Below are positions 25,007 through 34,196 of a stretch of 54,145 nt of DNA, in pieces; the stretch's first letter is position 1; each line of letters begins with the position of its first letter. Location of the stretch: positions 1 to 54,145 of the forward strand of contig NZ_JABBFO010000015.1 in assembly GCF_018494035.1 (NCBI RefSeq). Direction: 5' to 3'. The notes under the pieces were generated by a model that had not been told where the DNA came from, made no database searches, and saw nothing but the letters and a program-made list of their open reading frames with translations. Source of the DNA: Rosenbergiella australiborealis (lineage in GTDB: Bacteria > Pseudomonadota > Gammaproteobacteria > Enterobacterales > Enterobacteriaceae). The position numbers and the translations under genes were made by a program.

Positions 25007-26452
25007 TTAACGGAAGGGGGGCTCGACAAAAGTCCTTAACTTACGTGAGTGAAGTTTATCTCCCTCCGCACGCAGTAAATCCACGGCACAAATACCTATT
25101 TGTAGATGTTCTGATATTGCCCCATCATAAAAGCGATTTGCTTGCCCCGGTAATTTGATTTCACCATGCAAAGGTTTATCCGAAACGCAGAGCAGCGTCC
25201 CGTAAGGGACCCTAAAGCGGTAACCTTGTGCGGCAATGGTGGCACTCTCCATATCGACGGCAATAGCACGGCTAAGATTAAAGCGCAGCGCGGAAGCCGC
25301 ATAACGCAGTTCCCAGTTTCGATCATCGGTCGTGACCACCGTCCCCGTTCGTAATCGTTGCTTAATACTCAGGCTATCCTCATCTCCATAAACATGACGT
25401 GTTGCGTCATAGAGCGCACGTTGGACTTCTGCGATACTCGGCACAGGAATATCCGCTGGCAGCACACTGTCGAGTACGTGATCATCACGAAGGTAGGCAT
25501 GGGCTAATACGTAATCGCCAATGCGCTGACTCTCTCTGAGTCCGCCACAGTGGCCAATCATTAACCATGCGTGTGGGCGTAATACGGCCAAGTGATCGCA
25601 AATTGTTTTGGCATTAGAAGGGCCGACACCAATATTGATTAATGAAATACCTTGTTGGTCTTCGGTAATAAGATGCCATGCTGGCATTTGATGTTTTTTC
25701 CACGCGTCTTGGCTGAGTTCTTGGTTCACGTTATCTGCATTGATCACATTACCGCCCGCACAGACTAAAGCAACATAAGGGGAGTTTGGATCGGCAACTT
25801 GCTGTTTGCCCCAACGAATAAACTCATCCACATAGCGCGTATAGTTAGTGAAAAGAATATAGGGCTGGAAACTTTCAGCCGGGGTACCCGTGTAATGCTT
25901 TAAACGTGCGAGGGAAAAGTCAACACGCAGTGCTTCAAATTGACCAAGGGGAAATTCTTGCTCATGGGTAATTAAGCCGTCAGAAATATCATCGCCGATA
26001 TTGGCTAAATCAGTGGTCGGAAAATAGCGCGTCATCGCGGCCATTTGAGGGCGTTCAATCGTTAGCCCTAGCCCATCGATTACGTAAGGATAGGGGATCT
26101 CGACGTTAGAGGGTCTGACTTCAAGGGTAAACTGGTATTCATGACTGAGCATTTCAAGTTGTTCAGTGAGATAACGGCGAAAAAGGGCAGGTTGGGTAAC
26201 GGTGGCGCTATAGGTTCCCGCATGCGTAAAACGTCCCCATGCACGCACACGTTGGATAGGGATTTGTTCCCCTTGCCAATGTAAAACCAATTCTGGATAA
26301 CAAAATAACCCCGATTGTCGCGTTTCATTATCGGGGAGTTTGCCTGATGTTAAATAATGCTGTAATGCTCCTCTGAGTGCAGAAACAGCACTTGCATAAT
26401 AGGATTCGAGTTGATCAAGGGCGCGATCGATTGCAACCGGTGAATGTGACAT
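25007..26452 (-). CDS. amn: AMP nucleosidase
   Basis: A 481-residue cytoplasmic enzyme cleaving AMP to adenine and ribose-5-phosphate, controlling adenylate pools. Length and sequence follow E. coli Amn (484 residues): the N-terminal domain (FGRFTHAGTYSATVTQP) and a C-terminal nucleoside-phosphorylase-like domain (NIGVGPSNAKTICDHLAVLRPH, IGHCGGLRESQ, VDMESATIAAQGY). GAGAGG precedes the ATG. E. coli amn responds to phosphate through PhoB; the upstream gap contains CTGTAA/CTGTCG repeats but I do not see a clean Pho box. It is divergent from yeeO, as expected for this chromosomal neighbourhood. Confidence 0.95.
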   Translation of the reverse strand: MSHSPVAIDRALDQLESYYASAVSALRGALQHYLTSGKLPDNETRQSGLFCYPELVLHWQGEQIPIQRVRAWGRFTHAGTYSATVTQPALFRRYLTEQLEMLSHEYQFTLEVRPSNVEIPYPYVIDGLGLTIERPQMAAMTRYFPTTDLANIGDDISDGLITHEQEFPLGQFEALRVDFSLARLKHYTGTPAESFQPYILFTNYTRYVDEFIRWGKQQVADPNSPYVALVCAGGNVINADNVNQELSQDAWKKHQMPAWHLITEDQQGISLINIGVGPSNAKTICDHLAVLRPHAWLMIGHCGGLRESQRIGDYVLAHAYLRDDHVLDSVLPADIPVPSIAEVQRALYDATRHVYGDEDSLSIKQRLRTGTVVTTDDRNWELRYAASALRFNLSRAIAVDMESATIAAQGYRFRVPYGTLLCVSDKPLHGEIKLPGQANRFYDGAISEHLQIGICAVDLLRAEGDKLHSRKLRTFVEPPFR

Positions 26453-26683
26453 GATTATGAACCTCTCTTTTCATCAGGCTATCGCCATAAATTACCTAGC
26501 AATCACTGTAACCTGTCGTTTTATAAAGTACAAATGGGGCGAAAAAGAGGCTGAGTGATGTATTGTAAATGTTAAAAATGATTGAGTTGTTATATTTTTA
26601 GGTCTAAAGTTATTAGGAAGCATACGAAGTTATTGGGTATTTTTCTTATTACCGCTCTTCTCCGTTTTAAATAAAGGATACGC

Positions 26684-28129
26684 ATGGTGCAGCGGTTGGT
26701 TGTTTCTCTTCCTCAAATCATTAAACGTACGCCTTGGTACGGTCAACGACATCGCTACCGTACACTTTTTTGGCGTGAAATAACGCCTTTTGCGGTTCCT
26801 ATCCTTATCGAAAACCTCTGCGTATTATTGATGGGGGTGTTGAGCACTTTTTTAGTGAGTTGGTTAGGGAAAGCCGCAATGGCTGGGGTAGGGTTGGCCG
26901 ATAGTTTCAATATGGTGGTAATTGCCTTTTTTGCGGCGATTGATCTGGGCACTACAGTGGTGGTGGCCTTTAGTTTAGCGCGGGGTGATGGTCAGCGCGC
27001 CCGCGCGGCTGCACGACAATCTTTAGGCTTGATGACCGTGATGGGATTTTTGTTGGCGTTAGTGATTGAGTTTTTTGGGCCAGCAATTATTGATGTCATT
27101 GCGGGTAATGCCGAGCCTGAAGTCAAAATAATGGCGCTAAACTACCTTCATATCTCAGCATGGAGCTATCCCGCTGCGGCTATCGCGTTGATAGGCAGCG
27201 GCGCAATGCGCGGAGCGGGTAATACGAAAGTACCTATGTTGGTTAATGCGGGCATGAATATCCTCAATATTATTATTAGCTCATTACTTATTTATGGGTG
27301 TTTGGGGTGGAAAGGCCTAGGTTTTAGCGGCGCAGGGTTGGGCTTGACTTTATCGCGCTATATCGGCGCACTGATCATTATTATTGTGCTCGCACATCGA
27401 TTAAGCGGCCACTTACTGATCCCGATTAACAGCTACTTTTACCGTTGGAACACGTCAATATTGAAAGAGGTGTTGAGTATTGGAGTTCCAGCAAGTGTGG
27501 AATCGGTTTTATTTAATGGCGGAAAGTTACTGACGCAGGTCTATGTGGCAGGCATGGGAACGAATGATATTGCGGGCAATTTTATCGCTTTTTCAATCGC
27601 TTCCTTGATTAACTTACCGGGAAATGCCTTGGCCTCATCTTCAACAATCATCACAGGCAAACGGTTAGGATTAAATCAGGTTTATCAAGCAGAAAAACAG
27701 ATTCGTCATGTTTTCTGGCTGGCAACAATAGGGTTAACGCTAATTGCTTGGTCGACAATTCCGTTTGCGGGATTATTGGCTCGGTTCTACACCAATGACC
27801 CGGATGTTGTTACCGTCACCCAGCATCTATTGTGGCTCAATGCGGCTTTTATGCCTATTTGGGCTTGTTCTTGGGTGCTCCCGGCCAGTTTAAAAGGGGC
27901 ACGTGATGCGCGGTTTGCCATGTATGTCTCCATGTTTAGCATGTGGGGCGCTCGGGTAGTGATGGGCTATATGTTAGGTATTTGGCTTGGTTTCGGTGTT
28001 CTGGGTGTTTGGTTAGGAATGGTTATGGATTGGGCAGTACGTGGGATATGTTTTTGGTGGCGATTATCCAGTGGAACCTGGTTAACTCATTATTGGAAAA
28101 TGAATAAAAAAGCCCCTAAATGTCCTTAG
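26684..28129 (+). CDS. yeeO: MATE-family efflux transporter YeeO
   Basis: A 481-residue MATE exporter with about 12 membrane segments, matching E. coli YeeO across its length (FWREITPFAVPILIENLCVLLMGVLSTF; LIGSGAMRGAGNTKVP; IGVPASVESVLFNGGKLLTQ). In E. coli YeeO exports FMN/FAD and some dipeptides. In E. coli yeeO lies between tRNA-Asn genes near amn and nac, so the synteny agrees. AGGA lies ahead of the ATG. The gene ends in CCTTAGG, which forms part of a weak hairpin with CCTAA just upstream. Confidence 0.92.
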   Translation: MVQRLVVSLPQIIKRTPWYGQRHRYRTLFWREITPFAVPILIENLCVLLMGVLSTFLVSWLGKAAMAGVGLADSFNMVVIAFFAAIDLGTTVVVAFSLARGDGQRARAAARQSLGLMTVMGFLLALVIEFFGPAIIDVIAGNAEPEVKIMALNYLHISAWSYPAAAIALIGSGAMRGAGNTKVPMLVNAGMNILNIIISSLLIYGCLGWKGLGFSGAGLGLTLSRYIGALIIIIVLAHRLSGHLLIPINSYFYRWNTSILKEVLSIGVPASVESVLFNGGKLLTQVYVAGMGTNDIAGNFIAFSIASLINLPGNALASSSTIITGKRLGLNQVYQAEKQIRHVFWLATIGLTLIAWSTIPFAGLLARFYTNDPDVVTVTQHLLWLNAAFMPIWACSWVLPASLKGARDARFAMYVSMFSMWGARVVMGYMLGIWLGFGVLGVWLGMVMDWAVRGICFWWRLSSGTWLTHYWKMNKKAPKCP

Positions 28130-28261
28130 GTAGCTAAGTAGGATTATTCTTATTGTTTTTGTTTTGTTTACTGTCATCTTGTCGCGTCGGCGGAAATACC
28201 ACTCTTGCAAAATAAGCATGATTTATCCTGTAAGGGAAGGATTAAACTTTTTGGGGAATTA

Positions 28262-30010
28262 ATGTTAAATACTTTGCCTTCGGCTATCTCACCGCCATTT
28301 TCGGATGATAGCTCAATCGATCCCTGCTCTGCAGAGACTCATCATGCTTACAAAGCTATGCTGAATGCTAGCATTGATGGTATAAAAATTTTGACGCCAG
28401 ATTGGCGGATTGAAAATATGAATCATGCGGCTTGCCTTGCACTGGGCGTTGACCCTAAGCGCGGATTTGGTATGGCGTGGTTACCGCTACTTCCCGCTAA
28501 CACAAGGCGTAGTGCGCGAAAAGCACTAAAAAAAGTCGCTTTTGAAGGGAAATCAGAATTTTTTGGTAAGCGAGTGAATGAGTTGGGGGAAACCAGTTAC
28601 TGGTATACGTTGTTGACCTCAGAGCTTAACACTCAGGGAAAATTGGAATCTATTCTCTGTGTTTCGAGAAATATTACGCAGCAATTTTTAGCCGAATCTA
28701 AGTTACGACACCTTACTGAATTTGATGAGCTGACCAACATCCCCAACCGCCGCCACTTTCAAAAGTATCTGAAAAAAACGATCCGCATTGCAAAAGTCAC
28801 TCAACAATCGGTCACACTATTACATGCCGATCTTGACCATTTTAAGCGCTTAAATGATATCCGTGGTAATCATACGGGTGATCATATTCTTAAAGTTGTC
28901 GCCAAACGATTAACCAAGCAACTAGCCGGCCAGGGGTATGTGGCACGACTATCCAGCGATGAATTTGCGATAGTTATTCCCAATACTATTACCGTCGATG
29001 AAATTAACCAGATCGCCCAAGATATGGTTAACACCATTTCCCAACCTATCAGTTATCACGGTCAATCCATACGTCTTTCAATGAGCATTGGTACAGCGAC
29101 ATGGCCGGGCTCAGTGGAAAATAGCGATATGTTGATGAAAGCGGCGAATATTGCGTTGACGGAAATTAAACAAAATCGGTCTGGCGGGGTATTACAGTAT
29201 CACAGTCAGTTGATGAGCAGTGTTACCCGTATTGCCGAACAGTTGGAATTGGCACAGTACGCTATCGATCACGCAACGATTGAGCCCTACTATCAGCCGA
29301 AAGTCAGGCTTCACGATGGGAAGTTAGTCGGTGTAGAAGCATTGTTACGCTTTATTAAACCGAACGGTGAATTAGCTTCGCCGGGTGCTATTTGGGCGGC
29401 ATTTGAAAATCGCGCCTTAGTTGAAAAAATCGGTGAGCAGATCCGCACTCGTGTCTTTAAAGATATGCAATCTTGGGTGGCGAAAGGATTGATGTTGGTG
29501 CCGGTTTCTCTGAATGCCTCACCGGTTGAATTTATGTGGGATGATTACGCAGAAAAGTGTTTAGCACAGATAGCCGACTATGGCATTGACCCGCGACTGA
29601 TTGAAATTGAGATCACCGAGCATATGATTGTCGGAAGTGGTGCTGAATTTGTGATTAGGGCGATAAAACAGTTACGAGAACACGGTGTCCGCATCGCCCT
29701 CGACGATTTCGGTACGGGCTATTCGACCCTCAGTAATATTAAAGATTACTCGGTTGATGTGATCAAAGTCGACCGCAGCTTTGTGAATAGTTTGGATCAA
29801 GGACGTGAAGGTAAAGCGATTATTAAAGCCTTATTATTGCTGGCCAATTGTCTTGGGATGGAAGTGGTTGCCGAAGGGGTCGAAGAACAAGAACAGTGCG
29901 ATACTTTGATTAATGAAGGTTATCTTATCGGCCAAGGGTTTTTGTTTAGCCCAGCAGTAAGTAACGAAAAAATTGAAAAGTTACTTGGTTCTAGACTGAC
30001 GCAGAGGTAA
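28262..30010 (+). CDS. PAS-GGDEF-EAL protein, probable c-di-GMP phosphodiesterase
   Basis: A 582-residue signalling protein without membrane segments: a PAS domain (about residues 25-150), a GGDEF domain (155-310) and an EAL domain (330-575). The GGDEF signature is SSDEF, so cyclase activity is doubtful. The EAL domain keeps EALLR, SLNAS, EIEITEH, DDFGTG, IKVDRS, AEGVE and GQGFLFSPA, so it should hydrolyse c-di-GMP. A TTG at 28205 would lengthen it, but the ATG at 28262 with GGGGA upstream is preferred. It may affect the motility genes further along, but nothing here links it directly. A strong terminator follows. Confidence 0.88.
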   Translation: MLNTLPSAISPPFSDDSSIDPCSAETHHAYKAMLNASIDGIKILTPDWRIENMNHAACLALGVDPKRGFGMAWLPLLPANTRRSARKALKKVAFEGKSEFFGKRVNELGETSYWYTLLTSELNTQGKLESILCVSRNITQQFLAESKLRHLTEFDELTNIPNRRHFQKYLKKTIRIAKVTQQSVTLLHADLDHFKRLNDIRGNHTGDHILKVVAKRLTKQLAGQGYVARLSSDEFAIVIPNTITVDEINQIAQDMVNTISQPISYHGQSIRLSMSIGTATWPGSVENSDMLMKAANIALTEIKQNRSGGVLQYHSQLMSSVTRIAEQLELAQYAIDHATIEPYYQPKVRLHDGKLVGVEALLRFIKPNGELASPGAIWAAFENRALVEKIGEQIRTRVFKDMQSWVAKGLMLVPVSLNASPVEFMWDDYAEKCLAQIADYGIDPRLIEIEITEHMIVGSGAEFVIRAIKQLREHGVRIALDDFGTGYSTLSNIKDYSVDVIKVDRSFVNSLDQGREGKAIIKALLLLANCLGMEVVAEGVEEQEQCDTLINEGYLIGQGFLFSPAVSNEKIEKLLGSRLTQR

Positions 30011-30020
30011 TAAATTTTAA

Positions 30021-30050
30021 TGGCTAAACCCGTATTATCGGGTTTAGCCA
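30021..30050. terminator. Bidirectional terminator
   Basis: A perfect 12-bp stem TGGCTAAACCCG/CGGGTTTAGCCA with loop TATTAT lies between the convergent GGDEF-EAL and GT8 genes. Confidence 0.85.
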
Positions 30051-30065
30051 AAACGCGAGACTAAC

Positions 30066-30899
30066 TCAGTGTTCAGGCTGGTAGGCTTGCCACCACAACG
30101 TATCGAGTGGGGTGTCTCTGTCCTGTTCTGCGACCGTCGGGTGTTTGGGTTTTTGCCAAGGTTTTTTAAGAATATAGTGAATGTTCTTCACCTCATCAAA
30201 TTTCCACAACCCTTTATGCTGAAAAGGTAACGTTTTCAATGCGTTGTAGCCATAGGATAACGGTGTCCAGCGCCCTGCGAAGACCTCATTAAGCAGATCC
30301 TGTTCTGAGAACGGATATTGACTTAAATCGGTAATTGCTTGCACTTTGTCCGCTAAATAGGTTGCTATCTCCTCGTTGGGGCTTAGCACCAAGAATCCAC
30401 CGTTTAAGTACAGATCTAAGGTACTGGGGGCCGCTTGATTTTGCTCTTGCCACGTGTAATGGCAGGCTTGTGGCTGCCAATTTGCCGGATAGCTAGCTAT
30501 CTGGTTTGGGTTACAGCGACAAGCATGGCAGGCAGCGATATGCCCGTCAGCAAGGGGTAAGTCAAACAACTCATCCATATTACGAACGGCAAGCATATCA
30601 GCATCTAAGAAGACAATGCGTTGGTAATCCGTCAGAGCCCAAACACGCAGTTTCGACCATACTTCGCCAAATTGCGCCGAGGCATAATGTTCACTTAATC
30701 CAGCGTTAGGGTACAGTGGTGTGATATCCACCACACGACACCCTTCCTCAGTAAGCTGCTGACGAGATTCGGTCGTGATCGCTTCGGTCACCATGACCAG
30801 AAGAGGCCATTTTGTCTTTTGTTGGCGTAAAGATCGCTGTAATGCGATAACGCCAACAAGGTACTCTTCCTGAGTAAGCAGGGTTGCCCATGCATTCAT
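30066..30899 (-). CDS. Glycosyltransferase family 8, glycogenin/galactinol-synthase-like
   Basis: A 277-residue soluble retaining glycosyltransferase. The N-terminus (MNAWATLLTQEEYLVGVIAL) and the block VWSKLRVWALTDYQRIVFLDADMLAVRNMDELF, with the metal-binding DAD, are typical of the glycogenin/galactinol-synthase branch of GT8 rather than of LPS transferases. FLNGG-like DLYLNGGFLVLSPN and HYILKKPW also fit. Its start overlaps the stop of the oxidase gene by one base (TAATG), so the two are co-translated. Donor and acceptor are unknown. Together the pair may build or modify a sugar or polyol, but this is inference from context. Confidence 0.8.
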   Translation of the reverse strand: MNAWATLLTQEEYLVGVIALQRSLRQQKTKWPLLVMVTEAITTESRQQLTEEGCRVVDITPLYPNAGLSEHYASAQFGEVWSKLRVWALTDYQRIVFLDADMLAVRNMDELFDLPLADGHIAACHACRCNPNQIASYPANWQPQACHYTWQEQNQAAPSTLDLYLNGGFLVLSPNEEIATYLADKVQAITDLSQYPFSEQDLLNEVFAGRWTPLSYGYNALKTLPFQHKGLWKFDEVKNIHYILKKPWQKPKHPTVAEQDRDTPLDTLWWQAYQPEH

Positions 30900-32296
30900 T
30901 AGTGCTCTCCTGTCGTCGAATCAAAAAGTTGACCGATATAGTCATTGCTAAAGCGTTGCTGTGGGTCAAGACGACGTTTCACCCGTTCAAAATCTTGCCA
31001 TTTCGGGTAAAGTTCTGACCAAGTATAGTGCTCAGGATCATAATATTTACCCCAATGAGGACGTCCACCGTAGGTTGCTAAGATTTTTTCTACTTCAGTT
31101 AGAAAATGTAACCCATCCTGAGATAACGAGCCATCATCTGCGTAGTAGACAACGAAACCGAAGTAGCAGGTCTCTTGATGATATGCTGGACTGAGCCAAG
31201 CATCAGAAGCTCCGGTACAGCGTAGAATAATCGGATAATGCATATGTGGCTGATTTTCGGCATACCATTGCTTGATATGACGGATGATCTTTGGCGTTTC
31301 GGCCAAAGGTACCCCGATCTCCACATTTATCTGCGGTACCGCTATGCCACGACAAAGGAGTTGATAAATATCACCCGTTACATCAGTAAAGTCTTTAAAG
31401 CGGGCTACAGTACGAAATTGTTTACCGCCATGACCGTGAACTTGGGTATCGGCATGCATTAATGCGAGGGTTTGATCGATTGCGGCATTTAAGCTCTCAT
31501 CTTCTTGAGAAGAGTGACGCACCACCTGTTGGTCATTGTCTTGATAGCTATGAATATCGCTGTCCGAAGCAGGATCAATGTTCCAGACGTGAAGTAGGTT
31601 GTCGTCGACAAACCACCACGCTTTACTGAATTGGTGCTGTTGGTTCCACGCTAAAATATCGTTTTCTAATGTATCGGCACTTACCGCCACTTTTTCACAG
31701 GTGAAATAGGTTTCAGGGACGGTGGCAAGGGTCACTTCCGTTACAATTCCAAGGCAACCAATATTGACCATTACGGCAGGAAACTCAGGGTCGTCACGGG
31801 TAAAAACGCGTTTTTCACCATTGGCGAGAATTAAGGTGAAACTTAAGACCTCATCAGTGATAGCACTTTGTTTTAAACCTTGACCGTGTGTTCCGGTCGC
31901 AAGCGCACCACCAACCGTTTGCACAGCAATAACACCTGGTGAGCAATTAAGCATACGGCCGTTCTGCTGCAACATCTTAAACAGTTCTTGTAAAGGGGTC
32001 CCAGCGGCTACGCGAACACTGTCCTTATTAAGCGCGATAACACCGCGAAAGTGTTTTAAGTCGACTAATATGCCTTCGGATTGTGGGGCGACCATCCTTC
32101 CTGGTGACAACCGACTTCCCACAATACGGATTGGGCCTGAACTCTCTTCAAGGAGTTTTTGTAGTGCGGATTCGTCCTTAGGGGTATGCAGTTGTTGCTT
32201 TTGACCAAGCACCGCATTACGCGCCCAGTTGAAAAGCTGTTCTGATGAAGGTTCATCCGTTGAACGTTGGGGGTAAAGTTTTGGATTTTGTATCAC
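30899..32296 (-). CDS. FAD-linked oxidase, D-arabinono-1,4-lactone oxidase family
   Basis: A 465-residue flavoprotein of the VAO/ALO family. The FAD-binding half carries RIVGSRLSPGRM, GTPLQELFKMLQQNG and the GGALATGTHGQGL loop. The C-terminal ALO half ends with GGRPHWGKYY, in which the HWGK motif is characteristic of aldonolactone and alditol oxidases. It likely oxidises a sugar lactone or polyol with oxygen and releases peroxide. No signal peptide is seen. It is the first gene of a two-gene operon with the GT8 transferase. The substrate is not predictable here. Confidence 0.82.
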   Translation of the reverse strand: MIQNPKLYPQRSTDEPSSEQLFNWARNAVLGQKQQLHTPKDESALQKLLEESSGPIRIVGSRLSPGRMVAPQSEGILVDLKHFRGVIALNKDSVRVAAGTPLQELFKMLQQNGRMLNCSPGVIAVQTVGGALATGTHGQGLKQSAITDEVLSFTLILANGEKRVFTRDDPEFPAVMVNIGCLGIVTEVTLATVPETYFTCEKVAVSADTLENDILAWNQQHQFSKAWWFVDDNLLHVWNIDPASDSDIHSYQDNDQQVVRHSSQEDESLNAAIDQTLALMHADTQVHGHGGKQFRTVARFKDFTDVTGDIYQLLCRGIAVPQINVEIGVPLAETPKIIRHIKQWYAENQPHMHYPIILRCTGASDAWLSPAYHQETCYFGFVVYYADDGSLSQDGLHFLTEVEKILATYGGRPHWGKYYDPEHYTWSELYPKWQDFERVKRRLDPQQRFSNDYIGQLFDSTTGEH

Positions 32297-33046
32297 TTTC
32301 GCTCCATTCGCTCATTGGCTAGTGAAAAGTTTCTGGTGGTATAAGCGTAGACGAATTCTATAAAAAACATGAAATAGATCACTCTTCGGTGAAATTCTTA
32401 TTGAATTTTGGTCAGATGACAAGTTTGCATGATCATCATTAAAGGATAACCGCACAAATTTTCACATTAAGGTGATAATCTGTCCGTTAATAAAGCATAG
32501 CATTGTTCATCCGGTTGCACTGAGTTTATGCATAATTGTGTGGTGAGCGCGCGCAAAGGGAAGATGAGTTGTGCGCTAAAAAGCAGTAAGCGCTTGGTGA
32601 TTGATAAAGAAAAATCGGGCGATTGTACTATTGTTGTTACAAAGGTGCCTGAGCGATGAGGCCAACTAATATCAAAAAATCCGCGACTATCAATAATCAT
32701 GTGTTTACTGAGTTGTAAATCACCCGTTCTTAATGACCATCGGAACAGAATGGTTAATTTACGATACTCAAGGTGTTATTGCCTATCCTCTAATCTTTCC
32801 TTTTTTATTTTATAACGTATTCCTTTCATAGGTTATTTTTATAGATGTAAATAATTTTCGTATAAAAATTCATAAAGTTTATAGATGTTACGTTTTTATC
32901 TTAAATTATCGTTCGATAGATGTTAAATATCTAAGTTAAAGATTTAACATTAAAATTAAAAAGTGGTTACTTACACAATCTTGTGGAAACTTACACTCTC
33001 TTAATATAAAGTTGCATCTTGTTACAAATATAAACAGGTTATTTCA
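32297..33046. other. Gene-free AT-rich stretch
   Basis: About 750 bp without a supportable gene. From roughly 32780 it becomes strongly AT-rich. Short frames (for example 32530-32658 plus and 32467-32700 minus) have no ribosome binding site or recognisable family. It probably holds the promoter of the oxidase-GT8 operon at its left end and marks the left side of the accessory block that runs to the third tRNA-Asn. Confidence 0.5.
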
Positions 33047-33451
33047 ATGTTTTTCGGGCGAGAATTAATTAAAAATAAGATTGAGTTTTCTTCCTTGAAG
33101 AGTGAAGAAGAATTAAACATTGCTTATGGGGCGGATAATAAGTTTATATTGGGTGCAGGGGTATCAATTGAATCAGTAATTATCAATAATGAAAATAAAA
33201 AATTTAAGTTTCATTTATTTACTGATGATATCTCATCTGAAAACATTGAAAAAATATCTCAAATATGTAAAAAGTATGAAACAGCGATAGATATCTATAA
33301 TGTGAATGCTGAATTAATAAGGACATTACCTACTAATAAGGCATGGAACCATGAAATTTATTTTCGATTGATGATTGCTGACTATTTTTGTGGAAAAGTT
33401 AAAAAAATACTCTATCTCTATTCGGATGTATTCTGTAACTATGGATGTTAA
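33047..33451 (+). pseudogene. LPS core glycosyltransferase (GT8, WaaJ/WaaI-like), N-terminal fragment
   Basis: The 134 residues resemble the first half of enteric LPS core glycosyltransferases: LNIAYGADNKFILGAGVSIESV, KFHLFTDDIS, and WNHEIYFRLMIADYFCGKVKKILYL. In working enzymes the last block is followed by D-A-D-I, the metal-binding DxD. Here it reads LYSDVFCNYGC and stops. Both the missing first aspartate and the missing second half show that it is not functional. It is very AT-rich, in the style of laterally moved LPS genes, and lies far from any waa cluster. Confidence 0.65.
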
Positions 33452-33496
33452 GTATTGTATTTATTTCTTTTTTTAGCATTATGGTTTTCCTTATAG

Positions 33497-33709
33497 TTAT
33501 GTATGCGGTAACTGGAAGTCGGGGAGATCCCAGTCCTTCATATAAAATACGTTATCTTCTTCTGTGCTGTTATCCTCTGGTTTTTCTGGATGAGGGTTTA
33601 AAACGGGTTTGGTTAATTCATCTTGATCCTGAGAAGCGATCTTTTCTGTTTCTGACTGGCTCTCATTAATATCGTTCTCTGAATGGTAAGAGTAAATATT
33701 CTGGAACAT
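33497..33709 (-). pseudogene. Unrecognised acidic C-terminal fragment
   Basis: A frame rich in Glu, Asp, Ser and Pro that ends FYMKDWDLPDFQLPHT. The same frame continues about ten codons upstream of its first ATG (reading FCVADNP) to a stop, and there is no ribosome binding site, so it looks like the tail of a longer protein whose front is lost. It lies downstream of the DUF3289/DUF943 pair on the same strand. No family recognised. Confidence 0.3.
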
Positions 33710-33807
33710 GGGATTGTCGGCAACACAGAATCTCGCTCAATAAAAAACCTGGCTGATTAGTAAGAAAAAAATCCAATACCATCTAAAATTAGATATAAAT
33801 TTTTTAA

Positions 33808-34196
33808 TTAAAAATCATACTTTATACTGCCATTACGTGTACGGCTTATCGACATAATTATATTTTTATCAATACAGTTTTTAGGTGGTTCAATGTCTGG
33901 AAAGCAACGTCTGTCTTCTTCTTCCTCTTCTTTATACCCATAACCAAATGCATAAATAGTGATTTGGAAAGGAGTATTCTTACCTGATGGAATGTTGTAT
34001 TTTTTCATTATGTTTTCTTTGTTTTCGTTCCACCATTCTATTTTTTTGATTTAAGGAAAGGTAGTTCATCTACAATAACCTGTGCAGTGTTACCATCATA
34101 ATGTGCATCAATAACAGAGACATGTGGCTTTCTGATAATAAGATAGCTAGCGAAAATTAACAGTAAAAAAATTACTGAAACTAATAACCTCCGCAT
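33808..34196 (-). pseudogene. DUF943 family protein (candidate immunity), frameshifted
   Basis: Two frames together make one DUF943-like protein of about 129 residues. The first (from ATG 34196, 52 codons) has a membrane-anchor segment (LLVSVIFLLLIFASYLII) and HYDGNTAQVIVDELPFLKSKK before TAG at 34038-34040. The second continues with IEWWNENKENIMKKYNIPSG, then ITIYAFGYGYKEEEEEDRRC and NCIDKN, to 33808. The break is at a run of seven A on the coding strand (34041-34047); one extra A would restore the frame. The start overlaps the stop of the DUF3289 gene by one base (TAATG). DUF943 proteins commonly pair with DUF3289 genes in enterics, so an immunity role is plausible but not shown here. Confidence 0.7.

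Noticed and set aside
26453-26683. Possible Pho box upstream of amn
   Set aside because: Repeats CTGTAA and CTGTCG are present but not in the 11-bp direct-repeat spacing of a Pho box.
32467-32700. Minus-strand open frame of 77 codons in the AT-rich gap
   Set aside because: No ribosome binding site and no family resemblance.
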